DNA of 64,000 bases, taken from assembly GCA_022819945.1 (NCBI GenBank), contig JAJEGI010000007.1, forward strand, positions 1 to 64,000, in the 5' to 3' direction. The notes beneath the pieces are model-generated. The model did no database searches, had not been told where the DNA came from, and saw only the letters and a program-made list of their open reading frames with translations. Within the stretch, counting starts at the first letter, position 1. Every line of letters begins with the position of its first letter. A program made the translations under genes and the position numbers. Below, piece after piece: positions 56,166 through 64,000 of the stretch. Origin of the DNA: Candidatus Poribacteria bacterium. GTDB taxonomy: Bacteria > Poribacteria > WGA-4E > WGA-3G.

Positions 56166-57041
56166 TTAATTTCGGGTGGCACGTTGGCGGAAAAATTGGA
56201 TCAGCGGTTTTACATACGGTTCATCTGTCCTGATATGGATAGCATCAATTTGGTTTGCTCGGAAAATCTGCCGACGTTCCGCATCGGCGTGTTGATTCAG
56301 TTCTGTGTATAACTGTCGCGCCGCCTCGGAACGTGTGTCAACGACCATCGTCTCTCCGGTCTCGGCATCTTCGAGTTCTATCAGTCCAACATCCGGCAAT
56401 TCCAATTCGCGTCTGTCCTGTAGTGTGATAGCGATGAGTGAATGTCGCTTGCTGCTCAAACGTAACTGCTTTTCATACCCTGTATTCTTAAAATCAGAGA
56501 TAAGAAACACAACGCTGTGCGGTTTAAGCACCTGATCGACAAACGCCAATGCTGTTTCAATATTCGTTCCGGACTGCTTCGGTTGAAAATGGAGGATATC
56601 GCGAACGACGCGTAGGACGTGTCTTTTCCCTTTCCGTGGGGCGACGAAGTGTTCAACGGTATCGGTAAAGCAGACAAGCCCGACTTTGTCGTTGTTCTTG
56701 ATGGCAGAAAAAGCGAGGAGTGCTGCGATCTCGGCGGCGATTTCTGCCTTCGTCTCGGCGATACTACCGAAACGGGTAGAGGCACTCATATCCACCACTA
56801 ACATCATCACGAGTTCGCGTTCTTCTACGTATTTCTTGATATAGGCTTGTCCCATCCGCGCGGTGACATTCCAATCGATGGTACGGATTTCATCGCCTGC
56901 CTGATATTCGCGGACTTCATCAAAGGTAATTCCTTGCCCTTTGAAGACGCTTTCATATTCACCCGCAAAGACAGTATTAACGAGGCGATTGGTAAATATT
57001 TCGATGCGTTGGATTTTTTTGAGAATCTCTTTTTCGTTCAC
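56166..57041 (-). CDS. DUF58 domain protein (VWA-like)
   Basis: A 291-residue DUF58 protein: FDEVREYQAGDEIRTIDWNVTARMG (core DUF58 signature at about 40-64, read in pieces) followed by a von Willebrand A-like half with MIDAS-type VVDMSASTRFGS near 82-93 and FLISDFKNTGY near 173. DUF58 genes normally neighbour MoxR ATPases and other VWA proteins. None is beside it; the next gene is an ABC ATPase, 14 bp away. Probably involved in chaperone-like or metal-insertion complexes. Confidence 0.9.
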   Translation of the reverse strand: MNEKEILKKIQRIEIFTNRLVNTVFAGEYESVFKGQGITFDEVREYQAGDEIRTIDWNVTARMGQAYIKKYVEERELVMMLVVDMSASTRFGSIAETKAEIAAEIAALLAFSAIKNNDKVGLVCFTDTVEHFVAPRKGKRHVLRVVRDILHFQPKQSGTNIETALAFVDQVLKPHSVVFLISDFKNTGYEKQLRLSSKRHSLIAITLQDRRELELPDVGLIELEDAETGETMVVDTRSEAARQLYTELNQHADAERRQIFRANQIDAIHIRTDEPYVKPLIQFFRQRATRN

Positions 57042-57220
57042 CGGCTATAGTTCCTACTATATTCTTTTTAGAACAAGTTTCTGCTTGGAAGCGACACTGA
57101 AAAGACTTGCTTAACTATCATAATACCATTATACTATCACAAAAGCACAGAGGAATCAAAACCTTTTAATAGGTGTCGGCGGTCAGCAAACATTGAAGCC
57201 GATAGCCGAACAGGATACCC

Positions 57221-58054
57221 ATGGAACACCTTTTTTTAGACAACACTTCAATTGAAATCCATCGCGAGATTCAAACTGGGAATATCCGCCACGTCGTTTT
57301 AGACTTTGATGGTACGATCTCACTTATCCGAGATGGTTGGCAGAACGTGATGGTCCCGATGATGGTCGAATGCCTTCAGACAGAAACGGATACCACCGAG
57401 ACGCAAGCACAACTTGAGGCACTTGTGGTTGAATTTGTGGATAGATTGACCGGTAAACAGACGATCTATCAGATGATTCAACTCAGTGAAGAGATTGAGA
57501 AACGCGGTGGGACACCGAAGGCACCGCTTGCCTACAAAGACGAATATAATCGCCGATTGCTGCCTGTCGTTGAGGAACGGATCGCTGGACTTGCGGCGGG
57601 GACTTTGACTGCCGAACCGCTCCGTGTCCCGATGTCTCTTGAATTCCTGAAAAGCCTACGTGAAATGGAAATACACTGCTATCTTGCCAGTGGAACGGAC
57701 GTTGAATTTGTGAAAAATGAAGCGTCACTTCTCGGTGTTGCTGAATACCTTGATGGCGGGATTTTCGGTGCGTTGCGGGAATACAAGAAGTTCTCCAAAG
57801 CCATGGTTATCCAGAAAATTATCACAGACTTTGAACTTAGCGGGAGTGAATTGCTTATCATCGGAGATGGGTATGTAGAGATCGAAAATGCGAAAGCGGT
57901 GGGGGCAATCGCTGTCGGTGTTGCATCCGTAGAAGATAATATGTATAATATGAATGCCGATAAGCGGGAACGTCTGATCCGTGCAGGTGCAGACATTATT
58001 ATTCCTGATTTCCGTGAAGGCGCGCAGCTGCTCAACTACCTATTCAATTCGTAA
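57221..58054 (+). CDS. HAD-superfamily hydrolase
   Basis: A 277-residue HAD phosphatase: motif I VLDFDGTIS (27-35; Asp28 nucleophile, Asp30 acid), motif II-like LASGTD near 151, and motif IV IGDGYVEIENAKAVGA near 220-235 with the acidic metal ligands. A helical cap lies between 40 and 140. Substrate unknown. The upstream gap (57042-57220) holds only a short copy of GGTGTCGGCGGTCAGCAA, and no gene. Confidence 0.88.
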   Translation: MEHLFLDNTSIEIHREIQTGNIRHVVLDFDGTISLIRDGWQNVMVPMMVECLQTETDTTETQAQLEALVVEFVDRLTGKQTIYQMIQLSEEIEKRGGTPKAPLAYKDEYNRRLLPVVEERIAGLAAGTLTAEPLRVPMSLEFLKSLREMEIHCYLASGTDVEFVKNEASLLGVAEYLDGGIFGALREYKKFSKAMVIQKIITDFELSGSELLIIGDGYVEIENAKAVGAIAVGVASVEDNMYNMNADKRERLIRAGADIIIPDFREGAQLLNYLFNS

Positions 58055-58089
58055 ATTTATCCCATAAACAGATTTACAAGGAATCTACT

Positions 58090-59223
58090 ATGACAAAATA
58101 CGCCAAAGCGTCTGTTCATCCTTCAGAACTACGCGAATTTCAAGACGACCAAACGGGCGCGCCTATTTATCAACTTACAAATGATACCTCTATTAACCAT
58201 AACCTCTATTTTCTCACATCCTCGTTCACACCTGACCAAGAACACCTCATCTTTACCTCCTATCGTTCAGGAAAACCGAATTTTTTCAAGCTGGAATTCC
58301 CTAACGGTGATATTGTACAGTTGACGGATGCAGACGACATTCACGGCTATTCTGGCGTGATTTCTAAAAATGGCACTGAGCTCTTTTATACGCAAGCAGA
58401 TGCCATAAAGGCAATTCATCTTGAGACATTTGCGGAACGTGTGCTTGCCGAATTCCCCGGTGGCGGTCTCGGCGAGTGTAGTGTCAGCGCGGATGAACGG
58501 TTTATCGTAACAGCAATGAAGCGCGACGACAAATCACACATCACCGTGACGGCTACCGATGGCAGCGGCGGTGAGGTTATCTATACGTCCCCAGATCAGA
58601 CGATTATTCACCCACAGTTTCACCCGAAGCACCCTGATTTAATAGCGTATTCTGGGGATCCGGCACCTCGGATGTGGACTATTAAACGGGACGGTACAGA
58701 AAACCGTTCGCTCTATCAACACGATAACAACGAGTTTCTCGTCCACGAAACCTTCCTCGGTGCGTTAGACGCACTGATTGTGACGCATTGGCCCTACTCG
58801 CTTCGGCGGATGTCTCTGGACACCCTACAGATGCAGACGATTGCCGATTTCAATGCGTGGCACATCGCCAGCAATCGCGATGGAACGAAGGTGTTATGCG
58901 ACACTGTCCATCCTGACATCGGTTTGCGGTTGGTAGATGTAGAAACTGGAGAACATACGCCTATCTGTTATCCAGAAAGTTCGTCAAGTGGAAGCCAGTG
59001 GAAAACGGATCGGTATGCGCTCGCTGAGGATTGGGCAGCCGCCCAACAAGCAGGCGATCGGGAAAAATCGCTGAGTTGGATGGAGATGAAGGTAGATACG
59101 GTCTATGGACCGCAATGGACGCATCCGCATCCGTCATTTAGTCCTGATGAAACGGCTGTTGTGTATACGTCAGATGTTTCCGGGCATTCGCAGGTTTATG
59201 TCGCTGTGATTCCGTCAGTCTAA
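58090..59223 (+). CDS. Oligogalacturonate lyase-like (PL22) beta-propeller
   Basis: A 377-residue protein. HNLYFLTSSFTPDQEHLIFTS (about 36-56), SVSADERFIVTAM, HPQFHPKHPDLIAYSG and THPHPSFSPDETAVVYTSD are the blade repeats seen in oligogalacturonate lyase (PL22) and TolB-like propellers. The HPQFHP region and further His residues could bind the Mn2+ of PL22. No signal peptide, so it would act on intracellular oligouronates. It begins 35 bp after the HAD gene in the same direction, probably co-transcribed. Confidence 0.85.
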   Translation: MTKYAKASVHPSELREFQDDQTGAPIYQLTNDTSINHNLYFLTSSFTPDQEHLIFTSYRSGKPNFFKLEFPNGDIVQLTDADDIHGYSGVISKNGTELFYTQADAIKAIHLETFAERVLAEFPGGGLGECSVSADERFIVTAMKRDDKSHITVTATDGSGGEVIYTSPDQTIIHPQFHPKHPDLIAYSGDPAPRMWTIKRDGTENRSLYQHDNNEFLVHETFLGALDALIVTHWPYSLRRMSLDTLQMQTIADFNAWHIASNRDGTKVLCDTVHPDIGLRLVDVETGEHTPICYPESSSSGSQWKTDRYALAEDWAAAQQAGDREKSLSWMEMKVDTVYGPQWTHPHPSFSPDETAVVYTSDVSGHSQVYVAVIPSV

Positions 59224-59356
59224 TTATAGACTGCGGGGCGATCCTTATGCTCACTTATTCTGTGTTCTCATCGGGGATCAGAGATTTACCATTGCAATTC
59301 GCCTACATAAATGTGTATAATTGGACTTAAATCCACCACTCGCGGGAGACAAAACA

Positions 59357-60595
59357 GTGAACGAAATCAGAGACAGACAGCCCACCAATGTCCACATCAA
59401 GGTGCAAAATTTCGGGCCGATAGAGAAGGCAGAGATAGATCTACGTCCGCTGACAGTGTTTGTCGGCGAAAGCAACACTGGTAAAACCTACTTCGCGGCA
59501 CTTATTTATGCATTACACCGCACCTTTGAGGGGTTTCCACGATCATTGCTCCAGCAAGGACAGCAAAATTTGAAGGAGACTGAGGTTTTCAAGAAGCAAC
59601 TTAAGCGATGTTTCAGTCTTGAAACCATATCAGATATGATACGGTTCACTGATGCGCTTCAGGGTGAAATGAAAGTTTCGCTACAGGTCCGCGAGAAAAA
59701 TCAGACACACTGGACTTTCAACATGTGGGCATCCAGAACAGAAATTCAGGAAACGCTTGATATTGCAGATCGCGAGGGGCCTTTCTATGGAGATAGTCGG
59801 GAGAGACCAAACGTCTATTACCTGCCTGCTACTCGGAGAAGTATCCTACAAAGTTTTCGTATGGACGTTAAACCCTTCATAGCAGAGGGTATTCACCTCG
59901 GTCCGGAACTTTCCGCAGAAATCGCTCCGTTTTCGGCGATAGAAACGGATTTTCTCAAACAGCTTATTTCCTATAAGGAGGGGAACAGTGCTTCAGAGCA
60001 AATAATTCACATCGCTCAAGCTTTAGAGCGGGAGGTCCTACGCGGCGCGATAGAGGTCAAACGCGAGGTATCAAAAAGCCCCTTGGAATTCCGCTACCGT
60101 CCTCAGAAATCTGAACAGACATTGCCTGTGAACCGAGTTTCGTCAATGGTGTCAGAACTTGCGCCTTTACTTCTCTTTTTGCGCGGCGTTGTTCGCGCAG
60201 GCGATACGCTTATCATTGAAGAACCTGAAGCGCATTTGCATCCCGGTGCCCAAACCCAAATCGCTTTTACACTTTCCCGTTTAATCCGAGCCGGTGTACG
60301 TGTGGTTGTCACGACACATAGTGAATGGTTGCTCCAGGAAATCGGAAATCTGATTCGCGAAGGAGAACTGAAAAAACTCGCGAAAAACAGAGCAGAACCG
60401 GAAAGTTGGATGGCAAAGGAAGAGGTCGGTGCCTGGTGGTTCCACACTGACAAGCCAGTGACAGAAATCCCGTTTGATCGCATTGAAGGTGTAGAACCAC
60501 AGGATTATTACGACATCGCTGATAAACTCTATAATAGTTTCGTCAGACTTGAGCAACAGTTCCTGGACGAGGAAGCAGCCGGTGCAATTGAGTAA
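59357..60595 (+). CDS. AAA ATPase (SMC/ABC-like, AAA_15/21 type), defence candidate
   Basis: A 412-residue SMC/RecF-like ATPase. Walker A GESNTGKT (37-44), signature-like SSMVSELAPLL (262-272), Walker B LIIEEPEAHLHP (285-296) and H-loop TTHSE (319-323). The long middle has no coiled coil or TOPRIM domain, so it differs from OLD nucleases and from Gabija GajA. I place the start at a GTG (59357), eight bases after GGGAG; the TTG at 59321 lacks a site. The stop overlaps the start region of the next gene, which encodes a nuclease-like protein, so they form a two-gene unit. Similar ATPase plus small-effector pairs are often antiphage or toxin systems; function here is inference. Confidence 0.85.
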   Translation: MNEIRDRQPTNVHIKVQNFGPIEKAEIDLRPLTVFVGESNTGKTYFAALIYALHRTFEGFPRSLLQQGQQNLKETEVFKKQLKRCFSLETISDMIRFTDALQGEMKVSLQVREKNQTHWTFNMWASRTEIQETLDIADREGPFYGDSRERPNVYYLPATRRSILQSFRMDVKPFIAEGIHLGPELSAEIAPFSAIETDFLKQLISYKEGNSASEQIIHIAQALEREVLRGAIEVKREVSKSPLEFRYRPQKSEQTLPVNRVSSMVSELAPLLLFLRGVVRAGDTLIIEEPEAHLHPGAQTQIAFTLSRLIRAGVRVVVTTHSEWLLQEIGNLIREGELKKLAKNRAEPESWMAKEEVGAWWFHTDKPVTEIPFDRIEGVEPQDYYDIADKLYNSFVRLEQQFLDEEAAGAIE

Positions 60596-61079
60596 AGTTC
60601 TTGACGAAATCCGTGAGCGGGTGGGTATAGAAAACCTGACAGATTCGTGTAGCGGTCGCGGCTGCCGCGTGGACATGACTGATGTCCCGCGCGACCGGAT
60701 TGTGGTAGATATGGATCTGGCATTCAAAGCACATCAAAGAACCGGGAAACACTGTGACAGAATTCTCTTTTACGTGGACACCACCGAAAATAGACTCGTT
60801 GTGGTTTTAATTGAACTCAAAAGTGGTACCTTCAAAGTAACAGATGTAACCCAACAGTTGCAGGAGAGCGTCAACTTCGTCTCAAGTTTAGTTCCGAGAA
60901 ATCTCAAAGCCACCTGCATTCCTGTAGTGTTCCACGGTAAAGGGATTCACGCTGCACAACGGACGAGATTCAGAGGTGCCAAAGTGCATTTCCGTAGCAA
61001 GGAATCTGTGATTCGGCGGAATAGATGTAGTGCGCCCAAGAATCTGTCGAATGTGTTGTCTGGATCTGGGAACCTTTGA
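60582..61079 (+). CDS. PD-(D/E)xK-like protein paired with AAA ATPase
   Basis: A 165-residue basic protein of unrecognised family. The fold cues are strands ILFYVD (61-66), RLVVVLIELKSG (71-82) with E78-x-K80, and then a helix with QQLQ (91-94): the D-x(n)-ExK-Q pattern of restriction-like nucleases. GCRVDMTD and DRIVVDMD precede it. The C-terminus is Arg/Ser-rich. A GTG at 60582 with GAGGA eight bases upstream is the likely start; TTG at 60549 or 60588 are alternatives. It overlaps the ATPase stop by 14 bp, indicating coupling. Nuclease function is proposed from motif only. Confidence 0.7.
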   Translation: MQLSKVLDEIRERVGIENLTDSCSGRGCRVDMTDVPRDRIVVDMDLAFKAHQRTGKHCDRILFYVDTTENRLVVVLIELKSGTFKVTDVTQQLQESVNFVSSLVPRNLKATCIPVVFHGKGIHAAQRTRFRGAKVHFRSKESVIRRNRCSAPKNLSNVLSGSGNL

Positions 61080-61153
61080 TTTCAATTTCGGCGTAGGTAG
61101 GAACTGTGGAGATTGTTAAGATCGGATGACCCGCAATAATAAAGGAGAATATT

Positions 61154-61785
61154 ATGGTTCAGAAAACGAATGCAGCACTTCTGATAATTGCTCTGCTGTT
61201 TATGGCGGGCTGTGGGCACAGACTCACTGACTACCAAATAGAAATAATAGAAATGGCGGAGTCTATAATAGCGTCAAATGATGTCAGCGAGTTATCATCT
61301 CTTGATGTGCCCCACGTGATGTGTATGTTTTATTGGGATTATTATACATAGAATGCGTCAAACTTAAGGAATATAAGAAGGTTGGATCCCCCTATGATAA
61401 ACTTTTCACAACCTTTTCCAATCTAATTCCAACCTACAGAAACTTGGTTGAACAAGAAACCAACGAAAAAGAATATACGAAGATGATACATCAGACAATA
61501 GAAATTATGGATATTATCAAGGAAGGGAAAGATCATTCAGAGATTATTATGGACCCTCAGTACAGCAAGATGAATTCTCAAGTCGTATCGCTGCTTGACA
61601 CCAGAAAACAAAACCTCAAAAATTATGAGTCTAAAATAGCTGCTGATACGGAGGAGTTGTCCAATTCACTGCTGCGCATAACAAATGAAACCCATGAAGA
61701 ACCTATATGGGCGAAAAACATAGCGGCTGGTTATCTGCAGGAATTCCACAATCTTATTGAACGAGAGGAAAAAGTTGACGAATAA
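61154..61785 (+). pseudogene. Lipoprotein gene split by a frameshift (or two overlapping genes)
   Basis: The first frame (61154-61351, 65 residues) has a perfect lipoprotein signal (LLFMAGC, Cys20) and continues ITDYQIEIIEMAESIIAS in part. It stops at a TAG after YWDYYT. A second frame is open from about 61306 (GTG at 61321) to 61785 and encodes about 155 residues, mostly helical and Lys/Glu-rich. The two overlap by about 45 bp, and a -1 shift there would fuse them into a lipoprotein of about 210 residues. No canonical slippery heptamer was seen, so a mutation or sequencing error is more likely than programmed frameshifting. AAAGGAG precedes the first ATG. Family unknown. Confidence 0.6.
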
Positions 61786-62076
61786 TATTTTGGATTTGGT
61801 GGCTGTGGCGAATGCTTTCGAGCAGTCAGAGCCATTCAGTTTTCGGTTTTTCAGACATTTTCGCGGACGGATGGCGAGCACAGCTCGCTCCTACAGGGGA
61901 GTGCTTTACGCGACAAATCGAAATTATGTGACAATTGAATGACTCTGTTCGAGCAGTAAATCAATATTGGCATGATATAATAGATGTTGTTATGATGAAA
62001 ACTCCTTCACTGTTAAGTGGAAACGAAGTGTTCTTGCATAATAATAGCCCACCAATGTGCAGCTCATACATAGCCC
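61786..62076. other. Intergenic region, no gene seen
   Basis: Separates the lipoprotein from the toxin gene. It contains a short inverted piece GCGAGCACAGCTCGC (61873-61887) and otherwise AT-rich sequence. No promoter pair was convincingly placed, although TA operon promoters with operator palindromes would be expected here. Confidence 0.5.
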
Positions 62077-62415
62077 ATGCATATCAGAAATGAAGAAAAA
62101 CTGACCGAATTTGCCCGGAGACATCCGAATACTCGATCAGCACTGAACAGATGGCGTGCATTGATGGAGCAAGAAAGTTTTGGTTCAATCGTTGAGTTGC
62201 GCGAAAAATTCCCGCACGCTGATCTAATCCAAGTGAACGTGCGAGAAAGGCTGCTGACAGGTTCGTACGCCCCTGTAAAGAGAACTTGGACTGCTTTCAA
62301 TATTGGGGGCAACAAAGTTCGTCTTTTAGTATCTATGCAGTATCAATTCCAACGCGCCACTATTCGTAAAGTATTCACACACGCGGAATATGATGCTTGG
62401 AACAAACGGAGATAG
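62077..62415 (+). CDS. higB: HigB-family mRNA interferase toxin
   Basis: A 112-residue RelE-fold toxin of the HigB (PF09907) type. Typical residues are HPNTRSALNRWRALMEQ (near 15-31), TWTAFNIGGNKVRLLV (near 69-84), then YQFQRATIRKVFTHAEYD (near 89-106) with the His/Tyr residues of the active site. HigB toxins cleave mRNA in ribosomes. The partner antitoxin gene starts 7 bp downstream, giving the toxin-first order of this family. No strong ribosome-binding site precedes the ATG. Confidence 0.9.
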   Translation: MHIRNEEKLTEFARRHPNTRSALNRWRALMEQESFGSIVELREKFPHADLIQVNVRERLLTGSYAPVKRTWTAFNIGGNKVRLLVSMQYQFQRATIRKVFTHAEYDAWNKRR

Positions 62416-62421
62416 GAAATA

Positions 62422-63354
62422 ATGTTAACCGATATACAAACCACCCAAAATGTATCATCTCTATTAGCACCTTTCGTCCCCGTGGAGCCGGATATGCCTG
62501 CCCCCGAAAAACAAGATCCTTTTGTAACACAACAGACTCTACTTCAGAAAACTGTGAAGGCTGCTCCTTATTCAGAAAGTGATTATCGTTGGCTCGCCAG
62601 TGTATTGGAATTATTAATCGATATCGGGAATCGGGAAGAAACCCTCAGTTTCAATATAATATCAAGAAGCGACTACCGTCACCTTTCACCCTTACTTGAA
62701 GAATTAGTTGACACAGTCGGTGAAAATGTACACCACCCTGCTACCTCCCTGATGATGCTCGTTGGGTTTCTCGTTGAAAGGTATGAGAAAGAAAACATTC
62801 CAAAGTTATCGAATCTCCCTACAGAGTCGACAGAGGAAACAGAAGGGACAGAAGAAACATCGGTCGAATGGGACGACGAATGGGAGATCTTGGAGATAAA
62901 GGACCTCACTCCCGAAGAGATGAAGGAACTGGAAAAAAAACATCCACCGGCTGCCATCTTAGAATGGACTGAAACAGAGGTGACAATTCACGCTTTTTTC
63001 TCTATCGGCAATATTCTTTCAGAGGGGGGTTGGATACGGGAAGCCGTTTCTGCCTACGACATGGTGCTCCGCTTAAAACCGGATTTCGCTGAAGCCTACT
63101 ACAACCGCGGCACAGCGAAAACGTTCGTCGCTGAATATCAACTTGCTATTACTGATTTTGATGAAGCCATTCACCTCAAGCCAGAATTTGTAGAAGCTTA
63201 CTATAACCGCGGTCTAACGAAGTTTACCCTTAACCAGAGCGAAGCGGCGGAACACGATTTACGAACCGCGTTAAAATTGGCTAAACAGCAAGGACATGAC
63301 AATATCAAAGTTAATATCAAGCAACGTCTCCAGGAACTCAATAACACAGAATAA
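62422..63354 (+). CDS. HigA-like N-terminal region fused to TPR repeats (candidate antitoxin)
   Basis: A 310-residue protein. Residues 52-70 (SESDYRWLASVLELLIDIG) and 82-129 (SDYRHLSPLLEELVDTVG then LMMLVGFLVERYEKENIP) each resemble the dimerisation/toxin-binding N-terminus of COG5499 HigA antitoxins (SDYxxAL...LLVExYExxHYP). There is no helix-turn-helix after it. Instead, an acidic linker (133-172) leads to TPRs at about 190-223, 224-257 and 258-291 (EAYYNRG repeated). GGAAATA precedes the ATG. Position right behind higB argues that it is the antitoxin. If so, the DNA-binding part is replaced by a protein-protein module. Alternatively the TPR gene captured only the antitoxin's toxin-binding part. 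Confidence 0.75.
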   Translation: MLTDIQTTQNVSSLLAPFVPVEPDMPAPEKQDPFVTQQTLLQKTVKAAPYSESDYRWLASVLELLIDIGNREETLSFNIISRSDYRHLSPLLEELVDTVGENVHHPATSLMMLVGFLVERYEKENIPKLSNLPTESTEETEGTEETSVEWDDEWEILEIKDLTPEEMKELEKKHPPAAILEWTETEVTIHAFFSIGNILSEGGWIREAVSAYDMVLRLKPDFAEAYYNRGTAKTFVAEYQLAITDFDEAIHLKPEFVEAYYNRGLTKFTLNQSEAAEHDLRTALKLAKQQGHDNIKVNIKQRLQELNNTE

Positions 63355-63432
63355 TGGGTTGTAGGAGAAGCCTTTTATCTTACCGTTTTCGGTCCTGATG
63401 AAAACACGTGTTACACGTGAGGAGATTGACTT

Positions 63433-64000
63433 ATGTATTCCCGTTTGTTTGCATGGCTCTGTGTTTTGAATCTCGTTTTGAGTGTAATGGCTGTAGAAGC
63501 TGCTAAAATTGCTGTTGTTGATTTTGCTGATCAGTGGACAAAGGTTGATGCGTTGCGTCAGACCCTGGATGAATTCAAAGTTGAATACGATGATCTGACA
63601 AAGGCATTGGAAGGTGGACAACTCCGTTTCGAGGCAGAGAATAAAATTTTCTTAATTGGTAGCATGGTGACCAATAACGCTGGATTGCACCAAAATCTCG
63701 ACAAGAATGCAAAAGTGATTCAGGATTTCGTCGACAATGGTGGTATCGTCTGGGAACCGACCCAAGCGGATCAGAACGAAGCGAATGTGGACTGGTTACC
63801 GGCTGGATTGAGTTGTGTTCGGAGTGATCGTGATAGTCCAGATTTTGAAATATTGCAAGCGGATCATCAACTCTTTAACGAACCCAACCGTATGGATCAA
63901 AAAACGTTTGAAGGCTGGGGACATCAGGGCTGGCCTACCGTCTGGGAAGTCATTGCTTCTCAAAAAGGCTTTGATGTGCTGATGGAGAGTTTGGGGCAAC
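63433..64000 (+). CDS. Secreted protein, partial (runs off right edge)
   Basis: The frame is open from an ATG (63433), after GAGGAGATTGACTT, to the window end, giving 189 residues. A signal peptide (residues 5-23, VMAVEA cleavage) is followed by a Rossmann-like start IAVVDFADQW. Then come IFLIGSMVTNN and IQDFVDNGGIVWEPTQADQNE (in part), resembling class I amidotransferase-like domains (DUF4159/ThuA-type folds) in secreted proteins. Family not identified. The C-terminus is outside the window. Confidence 0.75.
   Translation, partial: MYSRLFAWLCVLNLVLSVMAVEAAKIAVVDFADQWTKVDALRQTLDEFKVEYDDLTKALEGGQLRFEAENKIFLIGSMVTNNAGLHQNLDKNAKVIQDFVDNGGIVWEPTQADQNEANVDWLPAGLSCVRSDRDSPDFEILQADHQLFNEPNRMDQKTFEGWGHQGWPTVWEVIASQKGFDVLMESLGQ

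Noticed and set aside
61306..61351. Programmed -1 frameshift in the lipoprotein gene
   Set aside because: No X-XXY-YYZ slippery heptamer or downstream pseudoknot was evident.

Overview
The window is a chromosomal segment of a Gram-negative bacterium of moderate GC content. It is a densely coding mosaic of metabolic and accessory genes. The gene families fit a marine, probably sponge-associated lineage such as Candidatus Poribacteria or a PVC relative. These are two formylglycine-type sulfatases, three phytanoyl-CoA-dioxygenase-like (PhyH) proteins, a cytochrome-c/DUF1549/DUF1553 protein with a Tat-exported DUF1501 protein, LamG-type secreted proteins, many Gfo/Idh/MocA and MDR dehydrogenases, DUF4432, DUF362 and DUF711. 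That placement is inference from gene content; no rRNA or other phylogenetic marker was seen. No tRNA, rRNA, CRISPR array, prophage or transposase gene was recognised.

Layout. 0-2.5 kb: a type I restriction methyltransferase (hsdM) overlapping a Schlafen/AlbA_2-HATPase gene that runs off the left edge. 2.9-5.1 kb: sulfatase with a bicupin. 5.5-7.6 kb: accA overlapping a DUF711 gene. 7.8-12.6 kb: an outer-membrane porin-like gene followed by two BCCT osmolyte transporters. 13.3-16.7 kb: a lipoprotein with a long acidic repeat, and a DUF4432 epimerase-like protein. 16.9-18.7 kb: small plus-strand genes (HD hydrolase, antitoxin-like, nucleotidyltransferase, DUF4177). 18.8-25.1 kb: metal-transporter-like protein, SBP56/methanethiol oxidase, S1/P1-type nuclease, DUF362, then a MurQ/sugar-kinase pair for amino-sugar recycling. 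25.4-34.9 kb: Ycf48-like lipoprotein, small membrane proteins, BMP lipoprotein, gamma-glutamyltransferase, glutaredoxin-like protein, dehydrogenases and a class C serine hydrolase. 35.0-40.6 kb: DUF1501/DUF1553 cluster with an aspartyl protease. 41.0-42.9 kb: DUF234 ATPase and a NUDIX hydrolase. 43.0-48.8 kb: sulfatase, three PhyH proteins, a LamG protein and a methyltransferase. 49.5-59.2 kb: dehydrogenases, a GH32 remnant, an ABC ATPase, DUF58, a HAD phosphatase and a PL22-like propeller. 59.4-63.4 kb: an accessory, defence-like island with an AAA ATPase plus a PD-(D/E)xK-like partner, a broken or split lipoprotein, and a HigB toxin next to a HigA-like protein fused to TPRs. A secreted protein runs off the right edge.

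Intergenic DNA is rich in small dispersed repeats: REP-like hairpins, perfect 27-bp palindromes, MITE-like elements with ACAGGACTTACGCA ends, and a 105-bp exact direct repeat. One repeat copy abuts the 5' end of murQ, where the reading frame continues past any ATG/GTG/TTG and an ATT start gives the full-length protein.

The strongest leads for undescribed biology are four. First, the ATPase/nuclease-like pair at 59.4-61.1 kb. Second, the HigB toxin with a TPR-fused antitoxin-like partner. Third, tandem PhyH paralogues carrying HxH where HxD is expected. Fourth, a C-terminal motif shared by two otherwise different secreted proteins, which may be a sorting tag.
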